Assembly: GCF_030209445.1 (NCBI RefSeq)
Contig: NZ_JARVSD010000009.1
Span: forward strand, 62,001 to 126,000
DNA from: Promicromonospora sp. MEB111
Lineage (GTDB): Bacteria; Actinomycetota; Actinomycetes; Actinomycetales; Cellulomonadaceae
Direction of reading: 5' to 3'
Length of the DNA: 64,000 nt
Part shown: one piece after another, positions 24,271 through 31,940 of the stretch
Layout: each line of letters opens with the position of its first letter
Numbering within the stretch: the stretch's first letter is position 1
Translations under genes and position numbers: made by a program
The notes under the pieces: model-generated
Database searches by the model: none
Seen by the model: only the letters and a program-made list of their open reading frames with translations
What the model was told of the DNA's origin: nothing

Positions 24271-24912
24271 CTACCGGGAGCTCGGCTTTCTCGTCGAGGT
24301 CCCGCTTGTCGATTTCCTGGTTGATGCGGTTCCTGACGACTTCTTGCCGCGCCCACCGGACGTGGCCTTGCGCGATCCGCCCTCGCCGGATGTGCGCGAC
24401 GAGCGGGAGGTCTCCTTCGGTTCCGACCGCCGCTGCCGGGGAGCTGACCTTGCCGCTGCCGGCTCGTCGTCCGGCTCGTCCGGCTCGTTTGGCTCGTCCG
24501 AGGGCTCTTCCTCTTCGGTCTCCTCAGGTGGAACTTCGTCCCCGGCTTCGTCAGCCGGCTCGGGGGACTCGTCCGGCTGGTCGGTGGGTTCGTCCTCCTC
24601 GGGCCCCCGCGCGGAAGGTGGTGCACCCGTGCGCTTCTCGAGGTTGGAGACGAGCCCGTCGACCCGTTTGGCGGCTGCCGCGACCACGGCGGTCTTCCCC
24701 GCGTCGACCAGTCGGCCGGACAGCTCGTCGGTGAGCTTCTTGACGGCTGGTGAGGCGAGGACAGAGCTGCCTGTCTTGAGGAGGTCGGGGTTGGCGCGCA
24801 GTTCTCTGACTGCGAGAGCGCCGGCTGCGGCCAGCGCCAGCTTCATGCGCTTGGTTCGTCCCAGCAGGTACCCGGTGAGCAGGACCGCTGCGATCTTGAG
24901 CTTGTCGTCCAT
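24271..24912 (-). CDS. gas vesicle operon leader protein, membrane-anchored with disordered charged tail
   Basis: 213 residues, ATG 24912 with AGGGA upstream. The first 35 residues (KIAAVLLTGYLLGRTKRMKLALAAAGALAV) can insert in a membrane, the middle is a helical stretch, and the last 120 residues are low complexity: first Glu/Pro/Asp-rich, then Ser/Arg/Lys/Thr-rich with KSTSG-like repeats. Proteins of this plan start gvp operons of Streptomyces type (GvpT/GvpY-like), but I cannot assign it to a named family with certainty. It is the first gene behind the operon promoter. Confidence 0.7.
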   Translation of the reverse strand: MDDKLKIAAVLLTGYLLGRTKRMKLALAAAGALAVRELRANPDLLKTGSSVLASPAVKKLTDELSGRLVDAGKTAVVAAAAKRVDGLVSNLEKRTGAPPSARGPEEDEPTDQPDESPEPADEAGDEVPPEETEEEEPSDEPNEPDEPDDEPAAARSAPRQRRSEPKETSRSSRTSGEGGSRKATSGGRGKKSSGTASTRKSTSGTSTRKPSSR

Positions 24913-24979
24913 GCTGAATCCCTATAGACCCGGGAGGTGCGAGCAGCGCGTCGTCGCGTTGCGGGGGGTCCGAATTTTC

Positions 24980-24988
24980 AGGCTAACA
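24980..24988 (-). promoter_or_regulatory. extended -10 promoter of the gas vesicle operon
   Basis: On the minus strand the sequence reads TGTTAGCCTGAAAATT, an extended -10 (TG, one base, TAGCCT) placed about 68 bases before the first start codon. No good -35 is seen, as usual with extended -10 promoters. The stretch TGTTAGCCTGA is repeated exactly in the paaA promoter. Confidence 0.5.
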
Positions 24989-25270
24989 CCGCCGGATTTG
25001 ACTCGCGCACCGGGCGGCAGGGTGACGTTTCGACCGGCACCTGGTCCGTGATCGGAGCCCTGGCACGTGTCCGGTGCACCGGTCTGACGTGCGCTTTCGT
25101 CCGTCGAGCGGTTGATCACGGCGCTGGTGCGAGCGTCGCCCGGCAGCCGTACCGTCGTAGGGTGGTGCGCGCGCCATCCGGACCGGGAACCGACGAGCGA
25201 CAGGCAAGCAAACCGTCAGGGACACGGTTGCAGCGCGAGACCGAAGCCGAGCGAAGGTGGTGACGGCCGG
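24989..25270. other. regulatory gap between gvp operon and ANTAR genes
   Basis: About 280 bases with no gene that I trust. It must hold the upstream part of the gvp promoter and the promoter of the GAF-ANTAR gene; a plus-strand TTGACT at 24998-25003 is a possible -35, but no matching -10 is convincing. Confidence 0.45.
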
Positions 25271-25939
25271 TTGGACCGGACAGAGCTGCTGGGCTTGTTC
25301 GCGCGGTCCCTCGCCAAGGTCGATACCGACCACCCGTTGGCGATGAGGCTCTGCGAGGCCTGCGTCGACATCCTCCGGGCGGAAGGCGCGGCTCTCACCC
25401 TGTCGGCTGCGCCAGGAGAACGGCTGGCCGTCAGCACACCTGGGATGTTCGACCAGCTCGAATCGCTCCAGGAGGTCCTGGGCGTGGGCCCTCTGCACCA
25501 GGCGCTCGCCGAGGAGCGGCTGATCGTCATGCACGTCGACCCGGTGGCAGACGAGTACCCGGTCTTCTCTCAGCTGGCCGGATCGATCGTGGACGAGGCG
25601 ACGCTCTACGCGACCCCGATGCGCGCGGCCGGCCGGGTCGTCGGCGTGCTCAGCCTCTATGTGACCGCTGAACCACAGACGCGTAGCGCGGAGGACCTGG
25701 GACTGGTGGCCGATGCCGTCGGGGCGGCACTGCTGGGGGCTGCTGAATCGCTCGACTGGTCGGAGCGGACCCAGATCCATCGGGCCATCGGGATGGTTGT
25801 CGTCCAGCTGCGCATCTCCCCCGAGGATGCGTTCGCGGTGATCCGGGCACGCGCCTTCACGCGATCGACCAGCCTGCTGTCCGTAGCGCAGGACGTGCTC
25901 GGCCAACGTCTCCAGTTCTCCCTCGATGACTCGGACTAG
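25271..25939 (+). CDS. GAF and ANTAR domain-containing RNA-binding antiterminator
   Basis: 222 residues from the TTG at 25271, chosen because homologues begin LDRTELLGLFARSLA; no ATG or GTG is better placed. Residues 10-155 are a GAF sensor (EGAALTLSAAPGERLAVSTP, ATPMRAAGRVVGVLSLYV). The last 55 residues are an ANTAR three-helix domain (QIHRAIGMVVVQLRISPEDAFAVIRARAF). ANTAR proteins bind paired RNA hairpins and prevent termination or free a ribosome site. It diverges from the gas vesicle operon and is followed by two PAS-ANTAR genes. Confidence 0.88.
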   Translation: MDRTELLGLFARSLAKVDTDHPLAMRLCEACVDILRAEGAALTLSAAPGERLAVSTPGMFDQLESLQEVLGVGPLHQALAEERLIVMHVDPVADEYPVFSQLAGSIVDEATLYATPMRAAGRVVGVLSLYVTAEPQTRSAEDLGLVADAVGAALLGAAESLDWSERTQIHRAIGMVVVQLRISPEDAFAVIRARAFTRSTSLLSVAQDVLGQRLQFSLDDSD

Positions 25940-26019
25940 GCCTCGTCGCCGTCCACCCGGCACGACTGTCCGATCCGTGCGAGGCGATCTACACTCGTTG
26001 CCGCGGAGTCATGAAGCGG

Positions 26020-26043
26020 CTCCAGGTCCGATCGGATCTGGAG
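26020..26043 (+). promoter_or_regulatory. leader hairpin covering the ribosome binding site of the first PAS-ANTAR gene
   Basis: CTCCAGGTCC (26020-26029) can pair with GGATCTGGAG (26034-26043) over a GATC loop, ten pairs with one G-U. The 3' arm contains most of the GGAGG site (26040-26044) for the start at 26050. A second hairpin, GCCGC/GCGGC (26000-26004, 26016-26020), precedes it. It could control translation; the hexaloop typical of known ANTAR targets is absent. Confidence 0.5.
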
Positions 26044-26049
26044 GTTCAC

Positions 26050-26826
26050 ATGTCGCTCGACACGCGTGTTCCCCTCGCCCCCGTCGAGAACTCCCGGTGC
26101 CAGGCACCGCCAGGACGACTGACGGTCTCGGCGGCCGAGCTGACGGCTGCCCTCGGACTCGGTACCAGCCTCCTGGTCGGTCGGTACCGCGTCGACCTGG
26201 CGTCCGGGGACTGGTGGTGGTCGGACGAGATCTACACCATGCACGGCTGGAAGCCGCATGAGGTCGAGCCCGGTCCGGACGTGCTGCTCGCCCGCAAGCA
26301 TCCTGACGACCGGGCACGGGTTCTCCGCGCGGCCAGCGAGGCTCTGCGAACGGGAATTCCGTTCGCATGCGCACACCGCATCGTGGACAAGAACGGGCGC
26401 GCTCATTCGCTCGTCGTCACCGGGCAGGGTCGCCGGACCGGCTCTGGTGGTTCCCCCGAGGTCGCCGGCTACGTGGTGGACGTGACGCCGTTCCAGACGG
26501 AGGCTCTGAACCGCCGGTCGAAGGAGATCGTGAACCAGGCCTTTGTCAGCCAGGCCGTGATCGAGCAGGCCAAGGGCGTGATCATGGCTGTGTGCGGTGC
26601 GGACGAGGCTGCTGCGGAGCACACATTGCGCGAAACCGCGGGCGCCGTGGGGATCACGCTGCGCGCGGCCGCCGACCAGGTGATGGCCGCGATGCGAGCC
26701 GAGGAGGCAGCCGGAGTCACGCCGGAGGGGCTGACGCGCGCGCTCGACGCCGTCAGTCCTGTCGGCCGACCGCGAAGCCGCGAGCCGTTGCTGACCCGAC
26801 GCAAGCACACGGGCCGGCCCACATGA
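26050..26826 (+). CDS. PAS and ANTAR domain-containing regulator
   Basis: 258 residues from ATG 26050 behind GGAGG; an earlier in-frame ATG at 26011 lies in a leader hairpin. Residues 40-150 are a PAS fold of the PAS_3 type (GDWWWSDEIYTMHGW, ARKHPDDRARV, SLVVTGQGRR), and residues 168-225 an ANTAR domain (VIEQAKGVIMAVCGADEAAAEHTLRE). The PAS part would sense a small molecule or redox state and gate RNA binding. It is paralogous to the next gene. CTACACT at 25989-25995 is a likely -10 region. Confidence 0.9.
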   Translation: MSLDTRVPLAPVENSRCQAPPGRLTVSAAELTAALGLGTSLLVGRYRVDLASGDWWWSDEIYTMHGWKPHEVEPGPDVLLARKHPDDRARVLRAASEALRTGIPFACAHRIVDKNGRAHSLVVTGQGRRTGSGGSPEVAGYVVDVTPFQTEALNRRSKEIVNQAFVSQAVIEQAKGVIMAVCGADEAAAEHTLRETAGAVGITLRAAADQVMAAMRAEEAAGVTPEGLTRALDAVSPVGRPRSREPLLTRRKHTGRPT

Positions 26827-27026
26827 TGCCGACCACCCCGACCGACGACCGACGCGTCCCGGTGGTGCGAGCAGCGCCAGGCCGTGCACGCGCCCTGTCT
26901 CCTGCCCTCCGGCAGTCTGACGTGTGCTCGACGCGACCTCGGGAGCAGCAGGGGTAGTGGACTCGGCGGAGCGGGCATAGCGTGAAGACAGCACCAACGG
27001 CTCGACCTTGCACTGGAGGCTGCTTC

Positions 27027-27740
27027 GTGAGTTCTGCGCAGACGCCTGACGGCCCGGCGCTCGATGATGAGATCGAGCGAGCGCTCGACGGGGGCGGCCG
27101 ACCGCCGGTGGGCCGGTACCGGCTTGATCTCGCGACGGGCGAGTGGGCATGGTCGGACGAGATCTACGAGATGCATGGGTTTCGGCCGGGCGAGATCGTG
27201 CCCACGACCTCGCTGATCCTCGCCCACAAGCACCCGGACGACCGGGGGCGTGTGGACGGCGTCCTGCGGCGCGCGGCGGAGACGGGACAGACGTTCAGCT
27301 CGGTGCACCGCATCCTTGACGCCCAGGGCAATACTCGAACGCTTGCGGTCACGGGGCAGGGGAGACGCGACCCCGGCACAGGACAGGTCACCGAGCTTTT
27401 CGGATACTTCCTCGACGTCACCGAGTCGCACCGCGAGGCGGCGTCACGCGAGGCGACGGCCTCCATCCGGGCGTCGGCCGAACGACGTGCCGTGATCGAG
27501 CAGGCCAAAGGTGTCCTCATGATGGTCTACGGCGTCGAGAGCGACGAGGCGTTCGAACTGCTCCGACGGGCCTCCAACGAGGCGAACATCGCGGTTCGCG
27601 ACATCGCGTACTCGCTGGTGCATCTCCTCGCGGCGCCGGACGTCACGCTGGTCCCGACCACTGAGGCGATCGACGAGTTCCTGGCGGCCCCCATTCCGCC
27701 GGGTGACGTCCGGGAGATCCTGTCCGAGGACAGTGCCTAG
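27027..27740 (+). CDS. PAS and ANTAR domain-containing regulator (paralogue)
   Basis: 237 residues from the GTG at 27027, chosen because GGAGG lies 7 bases upstream; the ATG-like reading at 26982 has no site. PAS core GEWAWSDEIYEMHGF, AHKHPDDRGRV, LAVTGQGRRD, and ANTAR domain VIEQAKGVLMMVYGVESDEAFELLRRAS. It shares the whole architecture of the gene at 26050, so the pair arose by duplication. It may regulate the gas vesicle operon on one side or the YtxH/holin/DUF3618 unit that follows on the other. Confidence 0.9.
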   Translation: MSSAQTPDGPALDDEIERALDGGGRPPVGRYRLDLATGEWAWSDEIYEMHGFRPGEIVPTTSLILAHKHPDDRGRVDGVLRRAAETGQTFSSVHRILDAQGNTRTLAVTGQGRRDPGTGQVTELFGYFLDVTESHREAASREATASIRASAERRAVIEQAKGVLMMVYGVESDEAFELLRRASNEANIAVRDIAYSLVHLLAAPDVTLVPTTEAIDEFLAAPIPPGDVREILSEDSA

Positions 27741-27903
27741 AGCTTTCGCAGGCGCTCGACCAGGTGCCCGCGGGTTGCGAGTGGCAGCCTCGGTCCTACG
27801 TTGGTGAGTGGTCAGGAAGCGGCCGCACTGGTGGGCACGGGCCGTCTCGGTCGGTGCTCTGCGCTCGGTCCGTCCGAGCGAGGACGACGACAGGAGTCCG
27901 ACC

Positions 27904-28593
27904 ATGGGCGCGACGAACGTTCCGCACGGGACAGCGGCTGGATCGGAGAAGTCCTGGCCGGCCGGAGGCACCCAGGCAGACGCCGAGGCGGGGAGCACCG
28001 GCGTCCGGGAGAGAATCGGCGACGCTGCCTCGCAGGTGGGAGAGGCCGGCCGGGAGACGGCACACGAAGCGAAGGAACGGGCTCGCGACGTGGTTCACGA
28101 GGCGACGGATCGCACCCGCGGACTCGTCGACCGCACACGGACCGAGCTCAGGTCACAGGCGGCTTCCCAGCAGCGGCACCTGGCGACCGGACTCCGCGCC
28201 CTGGGGGACGAGCTGGGCCAGATGGCCGACGGGGCCCAGGACCCCGGCTTCGCGACCGACCTGGTCCAGCACGCAGCGGATGCGACCGGCCGCGCCGCGC
28301 AGTGGTTCGAGGGCCGGGAACCCGTCGACGTCCTGCACCAGGTGGAGGACTTCGCCAGGCGCCGGCCCGGGCTGTTCGTCGCGCTCGCGGCCGGAGCGGG
28401 CCTGCTGGTGGGCCGGTTCGTGCGCGGTGCGAAGGACGCCTCGGATCGTGGCACGGGGGAGGAACGGCCTGATCCGGCCGCGCACGACCGAACGGAAGGT
28501 GGGGGGACGCCGCCCGCCGTCCTCGCGCCGTCGGTGCCGGACCCGGCAGCACCGCAGACCACGGGAGGTGAGACCTTTGTCGAGCGCCCCTGA
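27904..28593 (+). CDS. YtxH/apolipoprotein-like amphipathic membrane-associated protein
   Basis: 229 residues from ATG 27904 with AGGAG upstream. Residues 40-85 are a string of amphipathic helix repeats (GEAGRETAHEAKERARDVVH), and one transmembrane helix lies near 160-175 (PGLFVALAAGAGLLVGRFVRG). Such proteins head a conserved actinomycete unit with a holin-X-like protein and a DUF3618 protein, both present next. The role, probably in envelope or stress physiology, is not known. Confidence 0.78.
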   Translation: MGATNVPHGTAAGSEKSWPAGGTQADAEAGSTGVRERIGDAASQVGEAGRETAHEAKERARDVVHEATDRTRGLVDRTRTELRSQAASQQRHLATGLRALGDELGQMADGAQDPGFATDLVQHAADATGRAAQWFEGREPVDVLHQVEDFARRRPGLFVALAAGAGLLVGRFVRGAKDASDRGTGEERPDPAAHDRTEGGGTPPAVLAPSVPDPAAPQTTGGETFVERP

Positions 28594-29059
28594 TCCCATG
28601 GCGCCGCCCGGCGCGGCGCCGCGGTTGCCGACAGGCCAGGACGAGTCGCAGGCGGCCGCGTCGGCCGGCCACGGCTCGCCACCGAGCCTGGGTCATCTCG
28701 TCGGCGAGATCAGCCGCGACCTCTCGACGCTCGTCCGCCAGGAGATCGAGCTCGCCAAGGCGGAAGCGGCGCAGTCGGCACGGCGTGCAGGGAAAGGCGC
28801 CGGCCTGTTCGGCGGCGCCGGCGTGGCGGGCCACATGGTCCTGCTGTTCGTGTCGCTCGCCCTGTGGTGGGCGCTCGGCACCCTGATGGGCGGAGGCTGG
28901 TCCGCTCTGGTCGTCGCGGCCGTGTGGGCCGTGGTCGCGGCGGTTCTCGCCGCGCGTGGGCGATCCGAGCTGCGTGCCATCGACGGCCTGTCGCAGACGG
29001 CCGAATCCGTCAAGAAGATCCCAGACGCCCTACGAGGGCACGAGGAGAAGAACTCATGA
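28577..29059 (+). CDS. actinobacterial holin-X-like (phage holin family) membrane protein
   Basis: 160 residues from the TTG at 28577, which has GGGAGG eight bases upstream; the first ATG (28598) is too far from it. Block LVGEISRDLSTLVRQEIELAKAE is the hallmark of this family, followed by two membrane helices (MVLLFVSLALWWALGTLM, ALVVAAVWAVVAAVLAARG). Despite the family name it is not a phage gene here; it sits in a chromosomal unit with 27904 and a DUF3618 gene, overlapping both (17 and 4 bases). Confidence 0.85.
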   Translation: MSSAPDPMAPPGAAPRLPTGQDESQAAASAGHGSPPSLGHLVGEISRDLSTLVRQEIELAKAEAAQSARRAGKGAGLFGGAGVAGHMVLLFVSLALWWALGTLMGGGWSALVVAAVWAVVAAVLAARGRSELRAIDGLSQTAESVKKIPDALRGHEEKNS

Positions 29060-29676
29060 GCGCCGGCGACCCCGAGGAGATCCGAGCAGACATCGAACGC
29101 ACCCGCTCCGAGCTGAGTCGTGACGTCGACGAACTCGGTGACAAGGTGCACCCGGGCCACGCGGCACGGCGCCAGGCCGACCGCATGCGCTCCGGCATGG
29201 TGCACGTCCGGGACCGGGTCATGGGCACGTCACACGACACCGCGGACACCGCGCCAGGAGCGGCACATGACATGGCCGACCGTGGACGGGAGGCGGCCGC
29301 ATCGGCCGCCGACTCCGCTCGACGTACAGCATCGTCCCTCGGCGATACCGTCGGATCGGCTCCGCGTTTCGTCCGGGAGCAGACGAAGGGCAACCCTCTC
29401 GCGGTCGGTCTGGTCGCCTTCGGTGCGGGCCTGATCGTCGCGTCGCTCCTGCCGTCCAGCCGCGGCGAACGACGCGCCGCCACGGCGGTCCAGGAGAAGA
29501 CGGCTCCGCTGGTGGACGACGTGAGGTCGGCTGCGTCCGACATCGCGCAGGATCTGGAGGGGCCGGCGAGGGAGGGTGCTGAAGCCGTGAGGGACGCGGC
29601 GAAGGAGGCGGCACGGTCGGTCGCCGAGCATGGCCGTGAGGCCGCCGCGGAGGTGCGCTCACGAACGACCGATTGA
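29056..29676 (+). CDS. DUF3618 domain protein
   Basis: 206 residues, ATG overlapping the preceding stop (ATGA). The N-terminal DPEEIRADIERTRSELSRDV followed by DELGDKVHPG is the DUF3618 motif. A membrane helix (LAVGLVAFGAGLIVASLLP, about 115-133) and a long amphipathic helical tail rich in Ala/Glu/Arg follow. The family is found almost only in actinomycetes next to holin-X-like proteins. Function unknown; membrane-associated. Confidence 0.9.
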   Translation: MSAGDPEEIRADIERTRSELSRDVDELGDKVHPGHAARRQADRMRSGMVHVRDRVMGTSHDTADTAPGAAHDMADRGREAAASAADSARRTASSLGDTVGSAPRFVREQTKGNPLAVGLVAFGAGLIVASLLPSSRGERRAATAVQEKTAPLVDDVRSAASDIAQDLEGPAREGAEAVRDAAKEAARSVAEHGREAAAEVRSRTTD

Positions 29677-29710
29677 CTCCGGGCGAGCGCAACAGGCCTA
29701 GGGCGAGTCG

Positions 29711-30001
29711 ATCATCATCGGTGAGGTCGCCATCGAACGAGCCAAGAGCGTCGTGGCCGTGGTGCGAGGGATCGACGAGCGCACGGCCGAGAAGATGCTG
29801 CTCGACGTCGCCAACGAGGCCGGAGTACCGCTTCGCACGGCCTCCGATCAGTTCCTTACCAGCCTCCAGTCCCGCATCGGCAGGGAAGACCTGACATCGG
29901 ACACGCTGGACAGGGCGTTGGAGGCCGTCGCGCCCGCACAGCTGCCGCATCACGACCGTCTGCGACACGTCCAGCGGTCGAGCACCGGTCGGGCCGCGTG
30001 A
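29711..30001 (+). pseudogene. ANTAR domain remnant without a usable start
   Basis: The frame opens after a TAG at 29699 and reads EVAIERAKSVVAVVRGIDERTAEKMLLDVANEAG and ASDQFLTSL (given here in pieces: EVAIERAKSVVAVVRGIDER, AEKMLLDVANEAG), which aligns with the ANTAR domains at 25271, 26050 and 27027. No ATG, GTG or TTG precedes the domain; the first GTG (29753) cuts away its first helix. The sensory part is missing. It is most likely a broken paralogue, unless an unusual ATC/ATA-type start is used. Confidence 0.65.
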
Positions 30002-30056
30002 CCTGGGTCCCGGCGACGACGGGCGCCAGACGGCATCGGCCTACGGGTCTGGGACG

Positions 30057-30356
30057 ATGGTCCGCATGACAGCACCCGCACCCCGCCCCGAGCGCGCCTC
30101 GCGCCTCGTCCTCGCGGTTCTCGTCGTGCTCGGCCTCGCGCTGCTGGGCGCCGCGGCCTGGGTGGGGAGCCGCCCGGCGGCCTTCGGCTGGTTCGCCTAC
30201 GCGCCGTTGTCCGACACGACCTACGTGCCGGGCGGCACCTCGTCCCCCGGCACCGTGGCCCTGCTCTCGTCCGCCGGCACGCTCCTGCTCGGCGGCGCGG
30301 CCGGCTTCGCCGTCGGACGACGGAGCCGGCCCGCCCCGGACGCGCGGCCGGAGTGA
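30057..30356 (+). CDS. small membrane protein, two helices
   Basis: 99 residues from ATG 30057 (or 96 from ATG 30066). There is no ribosome site; TACGGGT just upstream looks like a -10 box, so the mRNA is probably leaderless. Two hydrophobic helices (LVLAVLVVLGLALLGAAAWV and VALLSSAGTLLLGGAAGFAV) enclose a loop, FGWFAYAPLSDTTYVPG, seen in many short actinomycete membrane proteins. Function unknown. Confidence 0.75.
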   Translation: MVRMTAPAPRPERASRLVLAVLVVLGLALLGAAAWVGSRPAAFGWFAYAPLSDTTYVPGGTSSPGTVALLSSAGTLLLGGAAGFAVGRRSRPAPDARPE

Positions 30357-30385
30357 CGGCCGGCGCCCGCGCGACGCCCTGAGGC

Positions 30386-30841
30386 TCAGGCGACGGTGTA
30401 CCGGCTGGTGATCGCCACGCGGTTGAAGGCGTTCATCACCGTGACGATCCAGGAGACCGCCGCGACCTGGTCGTCGGTGAGGACCGCCGCGGCGCCGGCG
30501 TAGTCGGCGTCGCCGACGTGCCCGTCGGCGACCAGGGTGATGGCCTCGGCCAGGCCGAGCGCCGCCCGGTCGGTGTCGGAGAAGTAGCCCGTCTCCCGCC
30601 AGGCGGGCAGCACGGCGATCCGGTCGGGGTTCTCACCCTTCCTCAGGGCGTCGCGCGTGTGCAGCCGCAGGCAGAACGCGCAGCCGTTGATCTGGGAGGT
30701 GCGGATCCTCAGCAGCTCGACCAGGAGCGGGTCGAGCCCCGCCGACACGGCGTTGTTCTCGGCCTCCCCGGACAGGGCGGTCAGCGCCTTGTACGCGTTC
30801 GGCTGCTGCTTGCCGATGTCGACGCGCTGCGTGGTGGTCAT
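30386..30841 (-). CDS. carboxymuconolactone decarboxylase / AhpD-like protein
   Basis: 151 residues, ATG 30841 with AGAGGAG upstream. The motif C54-A-F-C57-x3-H61 within RTSQINGCAFCLRLHTRDAL is the AhpD-type redox active site, so it is an alkylhydroperoxidase-like thiol enzyme rather than a true decarboxylase. It lies directly behind an ECF41 sigma factor, the well-known pairing in actinomycetes, and a site resembling the ECF41 promoter (30911-30937) precedes it. Cytosolic. Confidence 0.9.
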   Translation of the reverse strand: MTTTQRVDIGKQQPNAYKALTALSGEAENNAVSAGLDPLLVELLRIRTSQINGCAFCLRLHTRDALRKGENPDRIAVLPAWRETGYFSDTDRAALGLAEAITLVADGHVGDADYAGAAAVLTDDQVAAVSWIVTVMNAFNRVAITSRYTVA

Positions 30842-30910
30842 GGTTCTCCTCTGAGTCGTCGTGCGGCCCGGGTCGGTGCGCGCCGGAGCGGCACCGGGGC
30901 CGCCAGGGAG

Positions 30911-30937
30911 ACGACGTGGCCCGCCCGGACGTGACGG
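30911..30937 (-). promoter_or_regulatory. candidate ECF41-type promoter of the AhpD-like gene
   Basis: On the minus strand CGTCACG is followed after 16 bases by CGTC. The published ECF41 consensus is TGTCACA, 16 bases, CGTC, so 5 of 7 and 4 of 4 positions match with the right spacing. It is 70 bases before the start codon and inside the gap behind the sigma factor gene. Confidence 0.55.
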
Positions 30938-30946
30938 TCAGAGACG

Positions 30947-31840
30947 TCACACTCGGACCCGGGTGAGCTTGTCCGGGTTGAGGACCCGGCGGTAGGCAGT
31001 GATCCGCCCGTCCGCGATCTGCAGCGTGTCCACGGAGTACACCTGGCCCTCGCGACGGAACACCAGCGAGAGCTCGCCCCCGACCTCCACCAGGTCGATG
31101 TGGTCGGGCCGCCGCTGGTGGCCGACCCGCACCATGAGCTCGGCCACCCGCTGACCACCGAGAACGGCCTTGCGCGCCGCGAAGACCTTGCCGCCGCCGT
31201 CGGTGACGTAGACGACGTCGGGGTCCAGCAGGCGCACGAGTCCTTCCAGGTCCCCGGTCTCGTAGGCGCCGCGGAAGGCATCGAGCACCCGCTCCCGCTC
31301 CGCCCGCGACACCCGCGACGTGCGTGGCATCGCGTCCTTCTCGGCGGCCACGCGCCGGCGGGCCCGCGAGGCGAGCTGCCGGGCGCCCGGCACCGTGACG
31401 TCGAGGATCTCGGCGATCCGTGCGAACTCGAGGTCGAAGACGTCGTGCAGCACGAAGGCGACCCGCTCCGGCGGGCTGAGCTTCTCCATGACCAGGAGCA
31501 TCGCCGCGGTGACCGACTCGTCGACGAGCACGGGTTCGGCCGCGTCCGGACCGGTCAGCAGGGGTTCGGGGAGCCACGGCCCCACGTAGGACTCTCTGCG
31601 GTGGCGGGCGCTGTTGAGGATGTCGTAGGCCCGGCGGGCCGCGACGGTGATCAGCCAGGCCCGGAGGTTGCGCACCTCGTCCAGGTTCGCGCCGACCGCG
31701 CGCAGCCAGACGTCCTGGGTGACGTCCTCGGCGTCGGCCACGCTCCCGAGCAGCCGGTACGCCGCGCCGAACACCGCGGGCCGGTGCGTGGACCACTCGG
31801 CACGGAGCCGGTCCTGCCCGGGCAGATCGTCGGTCGCCAC
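30947..31840 (-). CDS. ECF41-family RNA polymerase sigma factor (SigJ-like)
   Basis: 297 residues from the GTG at 31840, preceded by GAGAGGAG; an ATG ten codons earlier overlaps a likely -10 box (TATGCT). Regions sigma2 (AAYRLLGSVADAEDVTQDVW) and sigma4 (PPERVAFVLHDVFDLEFARIAEILDV) are followed by a SnoaL-like C-terminal domain. The ECF41 hallmarks WLPEPLL (about 89-95) and DGGGKV (about 214-219) are both present; in ECF41 proteins the C-terminal domain controls activity without an anti-sigma factor. Target: the AhpD-like gene behind it. Confidence 0.93.
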   Translation of the reverse strand: MATDDLPGQDRLRAEWSTHRPAVFGAAYRLLGSVADAEDVTQDVWLRAVGANLDEVRNLRAWLITVAARRAYDILNSARHRRESYVGPWLPEPLLTGPDAAEPVLVDESVTAAMLLVMEKLSPPERVAFVLHDVFDLEFARIAEILDVTVPGARQLASRARRRVAAEKDAMPRTSRVSRAERERVLDAFRGAYETGDLEGLVRLLDPDVVYVTDGGGKVFAARKAVLGGQRVAELMVRVGHQRRPDHIDLVEVGGELSLVFRREGQVYSVDTLQIADGRITAYRRVLNPDKLTRVRV

Positions 31841-31900
31841 GCGGCTGCTCCTCTCGGTCGGGAGCAGCATAGATCGGCCGCCACGCCGGATCAGAAGGAG

Positions 31901-31930
31901 CGCCGGGCCCGGAGGTCCGGGCCCGGCGCA
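31901..31930 (-). terminator. terminator of the Gfo/Idh/MocA operon
   Basis: GCGCCGGGCCCGG (31901-31913) pairs perfectly with CCGGGCCCGGCGC (31918-31930) over a 4-base loop, 11 bases beyond the oxidoreductase stop. Confidence 0.8.
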
Positions 31931-31940
31931 CGAGGGAGGG

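Noticed and set aside
24913-24980. ANTAR-type twin hexaloop hairpins in the gas vesicle leader
   Set aside because: I looked for stems closing six-base loops with A at position 1 and G at position 4; the best (GCG-ACGACG-CGC) has A at position 4. Not supported.
28577-29676. Prophage lysis genes (holin)
   Set aside because: The holin-X-like and DUF3618 pair is a common chromosomal unit in actinomycetes, and no phage genes are nearby.
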